Of a DNA stretch of 64,000 nucleotides, positions 35,834-49,002 are shown one piece after another. Within the stretch, counting starts at the first letter, position 1. The number at the start of each line of letters is the position of its first letter. The stretch is from NCBI RefSeq assembly GCF_003259225.1, contig NZ_QHJF01000003.1, positions 153,970 through 217,969 of the forward strand, written 5' to 3'. The notes beneath the pieces were generated by a model, which did not search any database, was not told where the DNA came from, and was given only the letters and a program-made list of their open reading frames with translations. This stretch comes from Marinomonas arctica (lineage in GTDB: Bacteria; Pseudomonadota; Gammaproteobacteria; Pseudomonadales; Marinomonadaceae). The position numbers and the translations under genes were made by a program.

Positions 35834-36244
35834 TTAAGAAACCAGTGTTTCACTGCGTGACTGCTGGGCCAAAATATCCGTAAGATTGTCCTCAATCCAG
35901 TCTGCCAAACTGGCAACGCGAACCGCCACTTCAAGCCCTAATGTCGTCAAACTGTATTCTACATGAGGCGGCACCACAGGATACGACGTGCGTAGGACAA
36001 AGCCGTCTAACTCTAAGGCTTGAAGGGTTTGCGCCAACATTTTTTCACTGACGCCTGATATCTTGCGACGCAACTCACTAAAGCGATGTGTTTCACCGTC
36101 CTTTAGTGCGAACAACACCAATACGCCCCAGCGACTCGTCACATGTTTCAAAATATCACGCGAAGGGCACTTGTCTGAAAACACATCCCCCCGATCAAAT
36201 AAGTGAGCCATACCGTTCTGAGAATTTTGTAAATTATTTTCCAT
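35834..36244 (-). CDS. HxlR-family regulator, likely controls qorB
   Basis: 136 aa from the ATG at 36244 with AAGG upstream; a longer in-frame start at 36301 would extend the protein over the operator region. It shows the HxlR winged-helix pattern: CPSRDILKHVTSRWGVLVLFAL, then HRFSELRRKISGVSEKMLAQTLQALE and DGFVLRTSYPVVPPHVEYSLT. The single N-terminal cysteine before PSRD is typical of redox- or quinone-sensing members. It is divergent from qorB as in E. coli, where the qorB (ytfG) neighbour is the HxlR gene ytfH. Confidence 0.85.
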   Translation of the reverse strand: MENNLQNSQNGMAHLFDRGDVFSDKCPSRDILKHVTSRWGVLVLFALKDGETHRFSELRRKISGVSEKMLAQTLQALELDGFVLRTSYPVVPPHVEYSLTTLGLEVAVRVASLADWIEDNLTDILAQQSRSETLVS

Positions 36245-36264
36245 ACTTACCTTTTTGTACGTAC

Positions 36265-36285
36265 TTACTAAAAGTTTGTTAGTAA
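36265..36285. promoter_or_regulatory. Inverted repeat in the HxlR-qorB divergent region
   Basis: TTACTAA (36265-36271) and TTAGTAA (36279-36285) form an inverted repeat with a 7-bp spacer. Dimeric HxlR regulators bind such TACT/AGTA-type repeats, so this is the likely operator for both genes. Confidence 0.6.
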
Positions 36286-36327
36286 TATATTCTACTTCCA
36301 TCTACTCGAAACTCAAAGGAGAATATT

Positions 36328-37173
36328 ATGATTTTAATCACCGGCGCATCTGGCCAACTTGGTCGTCTAGTTATCGATAACCTTTTAAACACCACACCCG
36401 CTAACCAAATCGTGGCAGCGGTTCGTAACCCAGAAAAAATCGCCGATTTAGCCGAAAAGGGCGTTCAAATTCGCCAAGCGGATTACAGCGATCTTGATTC
36501 TCTTGTTGCGGCCATGCAAGGCGTGGAAAAAGTACTATTGGTTTCTTCCAGCGAAGTGGGTCAACGTGTTGAGCAACACCGCAATGTCATCCATGCCGCC
36601 AAAGAAGCGGGGGTTGCTTTGATTGCTTACACCAGTATCTTAAATGCGGACACATCGCCGCTAATTTTGGCAAAAGAACACGTAGCGACAGAAAATCTGT
36701 TAGCGGAATCTGGCGTACCTTACGTACTACTTCGCAATGGCTGGTACTCAGAAAACTACACAATGGGCCTTGCGACCGCTTTAGAATACGGTGTGGTCGG
36801 TTGTGCTGAAGACGGAAAACTGTCTACCGCAGCGCGTGCTGACTATGCTGCGGCAGCGGCCGCAGTGCTTGTTAAAGACGGACAAGCAGGTAAAGTCTAC
36901 GAACTGGTGGGCGACAATGCCTTCACACTCAGTGAATACGCTGCCGCGATTAGCAAGGTATCCGGTAAAACCGTGACGTACCACAACGTTCCTGAAGCGG
37001 AATACACCAAGATTCTAGTGGGTGCAGGCTTACCAGAAGGCTTCGCCGCGGTTCTTGCCGATTCCGAAGTGGGTGCCTCTCAAGGCGGCCTATTCAGCGA
37101 CAGCAAAGACCTATCAACGCTCATTGGTCGCCCTACGACGTCCATTGAAGACAGCATCAAAGCGGCGTTGTAA
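36328..37173 (+). CDS. qorB: NAD(P)H-dependent quinone oxidoreductase QorB
   Basis: 281 aa, atypical short-chain dehydrogenase fold of the NmrA type. It follows E. coli QorB (YtfG) closely: ITGASGQLGRLVIDNL, VEKVLLVSSSEVGQRVEQHR, IAYTSILNADTSPL and LLRNGWYSENYT. It reduces quinones with NADPH. The divergent HxlR regulator probably responds to quinone stress. AAGGAG precedes the start. Confidence 0.92.
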   Translation: MILITGASGQLGRLVIDNLLNTTPANQIVAAVRNPEKIADLAEKGVQIRQADYSDLDSLVAAMQGVEKVLLVSSSEVGQRVEQHRNVIHAAKEAGVALIAYTSILNADTSPLILAKEHVATENLLAESGVPYVLLRNGWYSENYTMGLATALEYGVVGCAEDGKLSTAARADYAAAAAAVLVKDGQAGKVYELVGDNAFTLSEYAAAISKVSGKTVTYHNVPEAEYTKILVGAGLPEGFAAVLADSEVGASQGGLFSDSKDLSTLIGRPTTSIEDSIKAAL

Positions 37174-37213
37174 GCCATTTTAGCTTTGCTTAGGTATACA
37201 AATTAGATCAAAA

Positions 37214-37248
37214 AAAACGGTTAGAGCTTTCACTCTAACCGTTTTTTT
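37214..37248. terminator. Bidirectional terminator between qorB and gyrB
   Basis: AAAACGGTTAGAG (37214-37226) pairs over 13 bp with CTCTAACCGTTTT (37233-37245). It has A runs before and T runs after, so both convergent genes can terminate here. Confidence 0.85.
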
Positions 37249-37265
37249 ATTTGCTAATCAAACGC

Positions 37266-40797
<3,532 letters not shown>

Positions 40798-40895
40798 AAC
40801 TCTTAAACCTTAATGAGGGTAGGGAAGACAACCCGCCTGGCATGTTAAAAAACAACATTGCCAAACGGGTGATAGGTCTATCATCTAAGCGATGA

Positions 40896-41993
40896 TTAAA
40901 GACGCATCGGCATCACAACGTATTGCGCTGCGTGGCTTTGTGCTTCTTCGATCAAGGCGCTGCTGTTGGAGTCATTCAATGACAAACGCACTTCTTGAGA
41001 GTCTACGACACCCAGTACGTCTAACAAGTAACCCACGTTGAAGCCCACTTCCATGTTGTCGCCTTGGTATTGCACCAATACAGACTCTTCGGCCTCTTCT
41101 TGCTCTGGGTTATTGGCAAACACTTGCAACATGCCGTTAGACAAAATCAAACGCACACCACGGTATTTCTCGTTAGAAAGAATCGATGCCCGTAGGAATA
41201 CTTGGCGTAATTCCAAACGATCGGCAATAACGATTTTTTCGTTGTTGCGCGGAATAACACGGTGATAATCTGGGAATTTGCCATCGACTAATTTCGAGGT
41301 AAACACATATTCCGCGACTTTCGCGCGAATATGGTTTGTACCTATCGTTAGCTCAACGACTTCATCTGTATCGTTTAGCAAGCGGTTTAGTTCTAATACC
41401 CCTTTACGCGGAACAATAACTTGCGTCAAATCGCCACTTACTTGTGCGTCTTCAACCGCCGTTGCCAAACGGTGTCCGTCGGTCGCAACAACACGCAGCT
41501 GACCATCTGCGACTTCTAACAACATACCGTTTAGGTAATAACGTACATCTTGGTTTGCCATCGCAAAACCGGTACGGTCGATCAAACGACGTACGCTATT
41601 TTGTGCGATAGATACCGTTAGATCGCCTTGCATGTCTTGGATATTCGGAAACTCATCCGCTGGCAAAGTAGACAAACTAAAACGTGAACGACCAGAACGA
41701 ATCACCGCTTTTTGATCATCCAAGGTGAACTCAATCACCGCACTGTCTGGTAAGCTTTTACAAATGTCCATGAGCTTGCGCGCTGGCACCGTAATTCGGC
41801 CTTCTTCGCACTCATCTAAAGGTACATGGCCCACCAATTCGACTTCTAAGTCAGAGCCAGTCAAAGTCAGTACTTGGTCTTTCACTTCCACCAACACATT
41901 GGCCAAGACCGGCATGGTTTGTTTGCGCTCTACAACGCCTGCCACTAGTTGAAGTGGCTTAAGAAGTGTCTCGCGGACGACTGAAAATTTCAT
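40896..41993 (-). CDS. dnaN: DNA polymerase III beta sliding clamp
   Basis: 365 aa, the usual length, with three clamp repeats. It begins MKFSVVRETLLKPLQLVAGV and ends with the peptide-binding QYVVMPMRL. The dimer encircles DNA and tethers polymerase III. It follows dnaA by 32 bp. Confidence 0.97.
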   Translation of the reverse strand: MKFSVVRETLLKPLQLVAGVVERKQTMPVLANVLVEVKDQVLTLTGSDLEVELVGHVPLDECEEGRITVPARKLMDICKSLPDSAVIEFTLDDQKAVIRSGRSRFSLSTLPADEFPNIQDMQGDLTVSIAQNSVRRLIDRTGFAMANQDVRYYLNGMLLEVADGQLRVVATDGHRLATAVEDAQVSGDLTQVIVPRKGVLELNRLLNDTDEVVELTIGTNHIRAKVAEYVFTSKLVDGKFPDYHRVIPRNNEKIVIADRLELRQVFLRASILSNEKYRGVRLILSNGMLQVFANNPEQEEAEESVLVQYQGDNMEVGFNVGYLLDVLGVVDSQEVRLSLNDSNSSALIEEAQSHAAQYVVMPMRL

Positions 41994-42025
41994 TATTTTC
42001 CTCGTAAACTCAAAGTCTTAGACCA

Positions 42026-43576
42026 TCAGGTGGTCAGAATTCGCATCAATTGTTTGTAGTCTTCTCGGATATCCGAATCCGTATCTTGCAGTTCTTTAAT
42101 CTTGCGAATCGCATGCAAGGCTGTCGTATGGTCGCGGCCACCAAAGGCATCGCCAATTTCAGGCAAGCTATGGTTGGTCAGCTCTTTGGCTAACGACATC
42201 GCCACTTGGCGAGGACGAGCCACCGATCGACTACGACGTTTCGACAGCAGATCACTGATCTTAATTTTGTAGTATTCCGCTACAATTCGCTGGATATTAT
42301 CGATGTTTACCAGCTTATCTTGCAAGGCCAAAAGATCTTTTAACGACTCACGCACGAAATCCGGCGTAATCGCTCGTCCGGTGAAATGTGAGTTAGCGAT
42401 AACACGCTTCAACGCACCTTCTAATTCACGTACGTTTGAACGTATTTTCTGTGCGATAAAGAATGCCGAATCATAAGATAGCTTGATGCCACTTTCATCC
42501 GCCTTACGCATCAAAATCGCCACACGCGTTTCTAACTCAGGCGGTTCAATAGCAACCGTTAAACCCCAGCCAAAACGCGACTTAAGACGATCTTCCAAAC
42601 CTTGGATCTCTTTAGGATAGCGGTCACAGGTCAGAATCATCTGCTGGCCACCTTCTAATAGAGCATTAAAGGTGTGGAAAAACTCTTCTTGCGTACGGTC
42701 CTTACCAGCAAAAAACTGAATATCATCAATTAATAAGGCATCAACCGAACGATAATAACGTTTAAAATCGTTGATCGCGTTCAACTGAAGCGCTTTTACC
42801 ATGTCAGCAACGAAACGTTCAGAGTGCAAGTAAACCACTTTAGCATTCGGATTATGACGCATCATCTCCGTACCGACGGCCTGCATTAAGTGAGTTTTAC
42901 CTAGGCCAACCCCACCGTATATAAAGAGAGGGTTGTAAGCACCACCTGGATTTTCAGCGACTTGCAAGGCAGCCGCATGCGCCAACTGGTTCGATTTACC
43001 TTCGATGAAGTTATCAAAGGTAAAAGAATTGTTTAAGTTCGCGCCGTGATTAATACCCCCTTCTACCTGAACTTTACGTTTAGGGGCTGTTAATGGCAGC
43101 TGACCCTGTTCATAAGGTTCAAGCTCCCCACGTAATCCCGTACCAGATAAGGTTAATGGTGCTTCAAATTCTAGGTCAGCGTTTGGACTGCCTTCTTCGT
43201 CATCCATTAAGCCAAAACCTGGACGATAGCCAGATTCTCTCGCCACTTCATTATTCAGCGGATTAATAGCGGGTTCATTTGAAACCGGCGGCGGTGGCGG
43301 CGACATCGAATTTGCTTGTGCAAAGTTTTGCGCCTTCACCTCCAGCTTTAAAGCTGGGGCAAGGTCATCGCCAGCAAATTCAGACAATAATTCTTTTATG
43401 CGCGTTTGATATTTGTTACTCACCCAATCCAACACAAAACGGTTTGGTGCACTTAGGCACAATTCTCCATTCGGCATCATTTCAGCCTGCAATGGACGAA
43501 TCCAGGTGTTGAACTGAGATGTGGAAAACTCACTCTGCAAGCGCTGCAGACAAAGATTCCAATGCTCCAAAGACAC
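42026..43576 (-). CDS. dnaA: Chromosomal replication initiator DnaA
   Basis: 516 aa from a GTG at 43576, preceded by GGGAG, so it begins [14 protein letters not shown] and aligns with the E. coli start, also GTG. A longer frame to 43648 would run into a DnaA box and lacks family support. It has the N-terminal DnaB-binding domain, a variable linker (about 85-190), the AAA+ core (Walker [14 protein letters not shown], Walker [10 protein letters not shown]) and the domain IV signature ([20 protein letters not shown]). DnaA boxes upstream suggest autoregulation or origin function. Confidence 0.96.
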   Translation of the reverse strand: MSLEHWNLCLQRLQSEFSTSQFNTWIRPLQAEMMPNGELCLSAPNRFVLDWVSNKYQTRIKELLSEFAGDDLAPALKLEVKAQNFAQANSMSPPPPPVSNEPAINPLNNEVARESGYRPGFGLMDDEEGSPNADLEFEAPLTLSGTGLRGELEPYEQGQLPLTAPKRKVQVEGGINHGANLNNSFTFDNFIEGKSNQLAHAAALQVAENPGGAYNPLFIYGGVGLGKTHLMQAVGTEMMRHNPNAKVVYLHSERFVADMVKALQLNAINDFKRYYRSVDALLIDDIQFFAGKDRTQEEFFHTFNALLEGGQQMILTCDRYPKEIQGLEDRLKSRFGWGLTVAIEPPELETRVAILMRKADESGIKLSYDSAFFIAQKIRSNVRELEGALKRVIANSHFTGRAITPDFVRESLKDLLALQDKLVNIDNIQRIVAEYYKIKISDLLSKRRSRSVARPRQVAMSLAKELTNHSLPEIGDAFGGRDHTTALHAIRKIKELQDTDSDIREDYKQLMRILTT

Positions 43577-44087
43577 TGTAGACGTACTCCCTGGTTGAGT
43601 GACAGACAAGGAGCGGATTTTACATCGGGCATTTAAAGTTATCCACACATAAATAGAAAAAAACCCGATTCCTGTCGTAAATCAAAAAATGTTAATAACA
43701 CAACAGGTTATACACAGCCGTAGATAAGAAATATTTGTGTGCATAAAAACACAAGTTATACACACGATAAAATGCGTTTATTTTTATATTATCCACATGT
43801 GGAAAACGTTTTATCATTTTGTTTTTTATACACATTAGAAGTTTAAAAAAAGTCTCTGTGGATAAAATATTTCTATTCAAATTTCTTTATCCACTTCTTT
43901 GGTAAAACTCTGTGCGTAAGTATTGAATGAATTGTGCAGCTCTTTTTTTTATAATTCCCCTCTGTAAGCATTGAATTTACTGGAAAAAGCCTCTAAAATC
44001 CGCGCCCTGATTTGACCAATCAAATGTAGAGGCTTGGCGCGAGCTAACCCTCAAAACTCAAACACTGCATTCAGTGAGAGAATTAAG
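43577..44087. other. dnaA-rpmH intergenic region with DnaA-box cluster
   Basis: About 510 bp, AT-rich. DnaA boxes fitting TTWTNCACA occur at 43639-43647, 43708-43716, 43756-43764, 43789-43797 and 43826-43834 on the + strand, and at 43798-43806 and 43857-43865 on the - strand. A near-match TTATCCACT is at 43887-43895. At 43789-43806 two boxes abut head to head. The stretch can serve as an origin or as the dnaA autoregulatory region. No GATC site is seen in it. A possible -10 box TATAAT for rpmH is at 43950-43955. Confidence 0.8.
43950..43955 (+). promoter_or_regulatory. Possible -10 box of the rpmH-rnpA promoter
   Basis: TATAAT lies 133 bp before rpmH at the end of a T-rich tract, followed by CCCC. 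No -35 hexamer of good quality has the usual spacing. Confidence 0.4.
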
Positions 44088-44222
44088 ATGAAAAGAACTT
44101 TCCAACCTAGCGTTCTAAAACGCAAACGTAACCACGGTTTCCGTGCTCGTATGGCTACTAAAGGCGGACGTCAAGTTATCGCTCGTCGTCGTGCTCGCGG
44201 CCGCAAGGTTCTAAGCGCATAA
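44088..44222 (+). CDS. rpmH: 50S ribosomal protein L34
   Basis: 44 aa, the standard L34 length, starting [20 protein letters not shown] and rich in Arg/Lys. An in-frame ATG at 44034 adds 18 non-family residues. It is followed by rnpA after 8 bases in the conserved rpmH-rnpA order. Confidence 0.97.
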   Translation: MKRTFQPSVLKRKRNHGFRARMATKGGRQVIARRRARGRKVLSA

Positions 44223-44230
44223 GTACGCTG

Positions 44231-44629
44231 ATGACCGAATATTGTTTTCCTCGGCACGTCAGACTTCTGAATGCCGGGGATTATCAATCTGTCTTTAATG
44301 ACACCTCCTCCAAAGTCTTTGCAGGCGAATTCCTTTTATTGGCACGAAAACGAGATGACAACCAAACTCGGTTGGGTCTTATTGTGTCGAAAAAAACGGA
44401 TAAACGTGCGGTAGGCCGGAATCGTATCAAACGCTTGGTACGTGATTCCTTTCGTCACCACAAAATTCCGCTTTCAGGTCTTGATATTGTCTTCTTAGCA
44501 CGACAAGGCATCAAAGAACTGGAAAACGCGGATTTGCACAACCGACTCGATAAAGCATGGGATCAGTTGGCAAAAAAAGCCTTAAAACCCGTTCAAAATA
44601 AAAAACGCGATCAAGATAAGCAGAAATAG
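44231..44629 (+). CDS. rnpA: Ribonuclease P protein component
   Basis: 132 aa, basic. The signature KRAVGRNRIKRLVRDSFR lies near residues 57-74. It binds the RNase P RNA and helps mature tRNA 5' ends. The C terminus is a lysine-rich tail. The yidD gene, usually next, is not found; only 95 bp separate this gene from yidC. Confidence 0.95.
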   Translation: MTEYCFPRHVRLLNAGDYQSVFNDTSSKVFAGEFLLLARKRDDNQTRLGLIVSKKTDKRAVGRNRIKRLVRDSFRHHKIPLSGLDIVFLARQGIKELENADLHNRLDKAWDQLAKKALKPVQNKKRDQDKQK

Positions 44630-44724
44630 GCTGAAAAAACTGCCAAAGGCTGGTTTAATAGCGCGTGATTTTTATAAGGGTTCAATGAACCTGCTTGTCT
44701 AACCAAATGAATTAGTTGAATACC

Positions 44725-46380
44725 ATGGATTTCAGACGTTACTTTTTATGGGGTGCGCTTTTTATCAGTGGCTACATGCTGTTTTTACAGTGGAGCCAAG
44801 ATTATGGTCCTCAGTCCACTCAAAGCGTAGCTCAAAGCACACAGTCTCAACCTGAGACAAACTCTCAAATGAACGATGATTTGCCTATGGCAACTCAAAG
44901 TACGACCGATGCGAATGCCGAGATTCCGCAAAGTGTGAGCCAAATTGCACCCGGAAAACTGATAGAAGTGACAACCGATACCTTGCGTGTTGCCATTAAT
45001 CCAGTTGGCGGTGACCTTGTTGAAGCAGCCCTGCTGCAATACAAAAAAGAATTAGGCCAACCGGATCCTTATGTCATTTTAGAAGATGGCTCTGCGCGTA
45101 CTTATGTCACGCAAAGTGGTTTAGTAGGTCAAAACGGTCCCGACGCTTCGCCAGAAGGCCGTCCAGTCTATCAGTCAGAAAAAACGACTTATACTTTGGC
45201 GGATGGTGAAGACTCGCTTGACGTAAATCTATATTACACCGATGCAAAAGGCGTGAAATACACCAAAACCTTCCGTTTTACGAAAGGTCAGTACCGTATT
45301 CGCCAATTGATCACGGTTGATAACACGTCTTCAAGTACGTGGCGCGGTAATCTGTTCGCACAGATTAAACGTGACAATTCAGAAGATCCAAGTACGGCCA
45401 CTAGCATGGGCTTACAGCCTTACCTAGGCGGTGCGGTTTCTGATGAGCAGAACAAATACAAAAAAGTATCTTTTTCTGACATGAGAGAAGAACCGCTTAA
45501 AACCACCACCACACAAGGTTGGGTTGCGTTGCTACAACACTATTTTGTGTCTGCTTGGATTCCTGAGCAAGGCCAAAAAGTCACTTTACAAGCGCGTACT
45601 AATGGTGACTTTAACATCATTGGATTCACCGGTTCTCCTGTGGAAATCGCGTCAGGCAAACAAGGTACATTAAGCTCAACGTTCTATGTTGGTCCTAAGT
45701 TACAAGATCACCTTGAAAGCACCGCAGAAAATCTAGATTTGACCGTCGATTATGGTTGGTTATGGTGGTTAGCAAAACCACTATTTTGGCTGTTAACATT
45801 GATCCAGTCTTATGTGATTAACTGGGGTATCGCCATCATTTTGATCGTAGTGTGTGTTAAGGCAATCTTCTTTAAGTTGTCTGCCGCAAGCTACCGTTCT
45901 ATGGCGAAAATGCGTAAGTTCGGTCCTGAAATTGCCAAGCTGAAAGATCAGTACGGTGATGACCGTCAAAAGATGTCGCAAGCCATGATGGCACTTTACA
46001 AAAAAGAGAAAATAAACCCACTAGGGGGCTGTTTACCTATTTTGGTACAAATGCCGGTTTTCCTTTCTTTGTACTGGGTACTGATGGAGTCTGTTGAGTT
46101 ACGTCACGCGCCATTTTTCTTATGGATCAATGACTTATCTGTAATGGATCCTTATTTCGTACTGCCTATCTTAATGGGTCTTAGTATGATGGGACAGCAA
46201 ATGCTTAACCCAACACCGCCAGATCCAATGCAAGCTCGAATCATGAAGATTATGCCGATCGCATTTACCTTCTTCTTCTTGTGGTTCCCGAGCGGTTTGG
46301 TACTGTACTGGGTGACAAACAACACCTTGTCGATCATACAACAGTACATCATTACGAAACGTATCGAAAAAGAAGCCTGA
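44725..46380 (+). CDS. yidC: Membrane protein insertase YidC
   Basis: 551 aa from the ATG at 44725; a TTG three codons earlier is also in frame. The first membrane segment (about 4-22) is followed by a large periplasmic P1 domain (about 60-340) and the conserved insertase core with five membrane segments. The core includes LSAASYRSMAKMRKFGPEI, INPLGGCLPILVQMPVF and LVLYWVTNNTLSIIQQ. It inserts Sec-dependent and independent membrane proteins. A terminator follows. Confidence 0.96.
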   Translation: MDFRRYFLWGALFISGYMLFLQWSQDYGPQSTQSVAQSTQSQPETNSQMNDDLPMATQSTTDANAEIPQSVSQIAPGKLIEVTTDTLRVAINPVGGDLVEAALLQYKKELGQPDPYVILEDGSARTYVTQSGLVGQNGPDASPEGRPVYQSEKTTYTLADGEDSLDVNLYYTDAKGVKYTKTFRFTKGQYRIRQLITVDNTSSSTWRGNLFAQIKRDNSEDPSTATSMGLQPYLGGAVSDEQNKYKKVSFSDMREEPLKTTTTQGWVALLQHYFVSAWIPEQGQKVTLQARTNGDFNIIGFTGSPVEIASGKQGTLSSTFYVGPKLQDHLESTAENLDLTVDYGWLWWLAKPLFWLLTLIQSYVINWGIAIILIVVCVKAIFFKLSAASYRSMAKMRKFGPEIAKLKDQYGDDRQKMSQAMMALYKKEKINPLGGCLPILVQMPVFLSLYWVLMESVELRHAPFFLWINDLSVMDPYFVLPILMGLSMMGQQMLNPTPPDPMQARIMKIMPIAFTFFFLWFPSGLVLYWVTNNTLSIIQQYIITKRIEKEA

Positions 46381-46403
46381 TAACAAAATCGGTCTTTGAT
46401 TTC

Positions 46404-46434
46404 AAAAAAGGCTTCCCATTGGGAGGCCTTTTTT
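46404..46434 (+). terminator. Terminator after yidC
   Basis: AAAAAAGGCTTCCC (46404-46417) pairs with GGGAGGCCTTTTTT (46421-46434), one G-T pair in the stem, loop ATT, ending in T. Confidence 0.8.
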
Positions 46435-46520
46435 ACGTTTAGATTGCCATGCTTGTCTTGCTAACGGACAATGACAGCCATCTCTATTTATTTTCTTTTA
46501 TCATCGCACAGAGTTTGATT

Positions 46521-47900
46521 ATGACCGATTTCCAATACGCCACAGACCAAGACACGATTGCCGCACAAGCCACCGCTCCTGGCCGAGGTGGCGTAGGGAT
46601 CATTCGTTTATCCGGCCCAAAAAGCCTTGCCATCGCCAAACAGATTATCGGCTTTGAGCCTAAACCGCGTTATGCCCATTACGTACCGTTTAAAACCACG
46701 AATCAAGAACAGCTCGATGAAGGCATCGCCTTATATTTTCCAGGTCCCAACTCCTTCACTGGCGAAGATGTGTTTGAACTACAAGGCCACGGCGGCCCTG
46801 TCATCATGGACATGCTGTTGAGTCATTGTGTTGCCCTTGGTGCGCGCTTAGCACGTCCAGGGGAGTTCTCCGAACGTGCCTTCATGAACGACAAAATGGA
46901 TTTAACGCAAGCCGAAGCCATTGCCGACTTGATCGACAGTACGTCAGAACAAGCGGCTAAATGCGCGTTGCGTTCCTTACAAGGTGCCTTCTCAAAACGC
47001 GTAGACGAACTGGTTGAAGCCTTGATTCACCTGCGTATTTACGTGGAAGCCGCCATTGATTTTCCAGAAGAAGAGATCGACTTCATTGGAGATGGCAAAG
47101 TCGCTGCGGAACTGGCAGGCATTCAAGCGAAGCTTGTTGACGTGCTCAAAGAAGCGAATCAAGGCGCCTTAATTCGCGAAGGCATGAACGTGGTCATAGC
47201 AGGGCGTCCCAATGCCGGCAAGTCCAGCTTATTGAACGCCTTATCAGGCAAAGAGTCCGCCATCGTGACGAACATCGAAGGCACCACTCGAGACGTCTTG
47301 CGTGAACATATCCATCTGGATGGCATGCCACTGCACATTATCGACACCGCCGGTTTACGCGACAGCCCAGACGAAGTAGAGCGCATCGGTATTCAGCGCG
47401 CATGGGACGAAATCAGCAAAGCGGATCGCATTCTCATGATGGTCGACAGCCAATCGATAGATTCAAAAGACCCAAGCGAAATCTGGCCAGAATTCATGGA
47501 AAAACTGGGCAATACCAAACACCTTACCTTAGTGCGTAACAAAGTCGATTTGACCAAAGAAGGTACGGGTATTGAAATGGTCTCAGGCGTCCCTGTCGTC
47601 TCTCTGTCGGCCAAAACAGGTGAGGGCGTTCGTGACCTGACTGAACATCTAAAAGCCGTCATGGGCTTCGACAGCACCACAGAAGGGGGGTTTATCGCCC
47701 GTCGTCGCCACATTGAAGCGCTCAACAAAGCCAACCGTTTTTTAGACGCTGGTAACGAGCAACTACACGGCTACGGAGCAGGAGAGTTACTCGCCGAAGA
47801 TCTCAAAGAAGCCCAACAAGCCCTAAGCGAAATCACCGGCGCCTTCACCAGCGACGACCTGTTAGGCCGCATCTTTGGCTCGTTTTGTATTGGGAAGTGA
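46521..47900 (+). CDS. mnmE: tRNA modification GTPase MnmE
   Basis: 459 aa from the ATG at 46521; an ATG at 46449 adds 24 hydrophobic, non-family residues. The N-terminal folate-binding region ([15 protein letters not shown]) and a helical domain enclose the GTPase. The GTPase motifs are [16 protein letters not shown] (G1), DTAGLRDS (G3) and NKVD (G4); the C-terminal CIGK motif is intact. With MnmG it makes cmnm5U34 in tRNA. Its 3' end contains one copy of a 15-bp direct repeat that flanks the Doc module. MnmG, the usual neighbour, lies 14.4 kb away. Confidence 0.96.
   Translation: MTDFQYATDQDTIAAQATAPGRGGVGIIRLSGPKSLAIAKQIIGFEPKPRYAHYVPFKTTNQEQLDEGIALYFPGPNSFTGEDVFELQGHGGPVIMDMLLSHCVALGARLARPGEFSERAFMNDKMDLTQAEAIADLIDSTSEQAAKCALRSLQGAFSKRVDELVEALIHLRIYVEAAIDFPEEEIDFIGDGKVAAELAGIQAKLVDVLKEANQGALIREGMNVVIAGRPNAGKSSLLNALSGKESAIVTNIEGTTRDVLREHIHLDGMPLHIIDTAGLRDSPDEVERIGIQRAWDEISKADRILMMVDSQSIDSKDPSEIWPEFMEKLGNTKHLTLVRNKVDLTKEGTGIEMVSGVPVVSLSAKTGEGVRDLTEHLKAVMGFDSTTEGGFIARRRHIEALNKANRFLDAGNEQLHGYGAGELLAEDLKEAQQALSEITGAFTSDDLLGRIFGSFCIGK
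47878..47892. repeat. Direct repeat, left copy, at the mnmE 3' end (att-like)
   Basis: GCTCGTTTTGTATTG encodes the SFCI part of the MnmE C terminus. The same 15 bases recur at 49457-49471. The mnmE (thdF/trmE) 3' end is the integration site of SGI1-type islands, whose core also reads TTYTGTATTG. Confidence 0.7.
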
Positions 47901-47926
47901 AGGCAAAAAATCAGCAAATTCGATTG

Positions 47927-47943
47927 ACTGAATATTTCTCAGT
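47927..47943. promoter_or_regulatory. Candidate operator upstream of the Doc module
   Basis: ACTGA (47927-47931) and TCAGT (47939-47943) form an inverted repeat with a 7-bp spacer. It overlaps a -35-like TTGACT (47924-47929), so a bound antitoxin could repress the module. Confidence 0.35.
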
Positions 47944-47981
47944 TTATTGATTAGTAAGAAATAACTGATGCAGGTAACTAA

Positions 47982-49001
47982 ATGAATAAAGATCTTACAA
48001 ACTCATTAGTCGCACGAAAAAATGTACTGAACAACCCTTACGCACTTAGCCAATTGGAATCTAATTTTCAACTTGGTGGATTAGCTTTTGATGGCGAAAC
48101 TGTTTTTACCAAACAACAGGCTGCAGATATTCTTACTATAGATGAACGTACTATTGATCGCTATTTAAGCAGTTATGCTGATGAGCTTAAATCAAATGGC
48201 TATCGGGTTTTAAAAGGTAAGCAATTGAAATCCTTACGTTTAATGTATGTCGACGACACAAATGTCGTCGACATCAGCCCAAAAGCACCATCACTTGGCA
48301 TATTTTCCTTTCGAGCTTTGCTAAATCTAGCAATGCTGGTCACCGAGAGTGATCGAGCAAAAGCTATCCGTAGTCGTATGTTAGATCTTGTGATTGATGT
48401 AATTGCTGAAAAGGCAGGGGGTCATACAAAATACATTAATCAGCGAGACAAAGACTATTTACCTACAGCATACATGGAAGAAAGCTACCGTAAACAATTT
48501 ACTGATGCCTTGAAAGACTGTCTAGATATGGGGCATTTTAAATATGCCATTTACACAGATAAAATTTACCAAGCTGTATTCTGTGAAAATGCCACTGAAT
48601 ATAAGAAAGTACTACGTTTAGCTGATAAAGATAAAACGCGTGAAACAATGTACACAGAAGTTCTAAAAGCCATTGCTAGTTTTGAGCATGGACTTGCTGT
48701 GCAATTAAGACAAGAATCAGAAAAATTAGGTCGGATGCTCAAACCAGTAGAATTGGACAATATGATCACTGCGGCAGAGTCTAATCCTTTTCTAAAGCCT
48801 GCTATAGAAGACGCTCGTATCCGTATGGCAAGCAGTGATCTAGGATTTCGGGACGCCCTACATGAGAAGCTTGAGCACTATATTCAATCAGTACCAGAAG
48901 GTGACTTTGATCGATTTCTAGGGGAGAAAAGCCGCTCTTTAGAACAACAACTTATCGACACTGAAACCCTCAATGTATTAAAAAGGTTAAAGGATCGATA
49001 A
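47982..49001 (+). CDS. Putative DNA-binding partner (antitoxin-like) of the Doc protein
   Basis: 339 aa, start preceded by CAGGTA. No standard antitoxin fold is obvious. Residues about 40-85 (FTKQQAADILTIDERTIDRYL then YRVLKGKQLKSLR) look like a helix-turn-helix. The middle (ALLNLAMLVTESDRAKAIRS and GGHTKYINQRDKDYLPTAY) recalls the RhuM/phage-antirepressor type. The end is a charged helix. Proteins of this type are found directly before Doc/Fic genes, and the gap here is 1 bp, so it is probably the antitoxin or a regulator. Much larger than Phd (about 73 aa), which makes it unusual. Function is not proven. Confidence 0.65.
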   Translation: MNKDLTNSLVARKNVLNNPYALSQLESNFQLGGLAFDGETVFTKQQAADILTIDERTIDRYLSSYADELKSNGYRVLKGKQLKSLRLMYVDDTNVVDISPKAPSLGIFSFRALLNLAMLVTESDRAKAIRSRMLDLVIDVIAEKAGGHTKYINQRDKDYLPTAYMEESYRKQFTDALKDCLDMGHFKYAIYTDKIYQAVFCENATEYKKVLRLADKDKTRETMYTEVLKAIASFEHGLAVQLRQESEKLGRMLKPVELDNMITAAESNPFLKPAIEDARIRMASSDLGFRDALHEKLEHYIQSVPEGDFDRFLGEKSRSLEQQLIDTETLNVLKRLKDR

Positions 49002-49002
49002 T

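Noticed and set aside
43692..43880. Minus-strand 62-aa frame in the dnaA-rpmH gap
   Set aside because: It lies over the DnaA boxes, has no recognisable protein features, and is best read as non-coding origin-type DNA.
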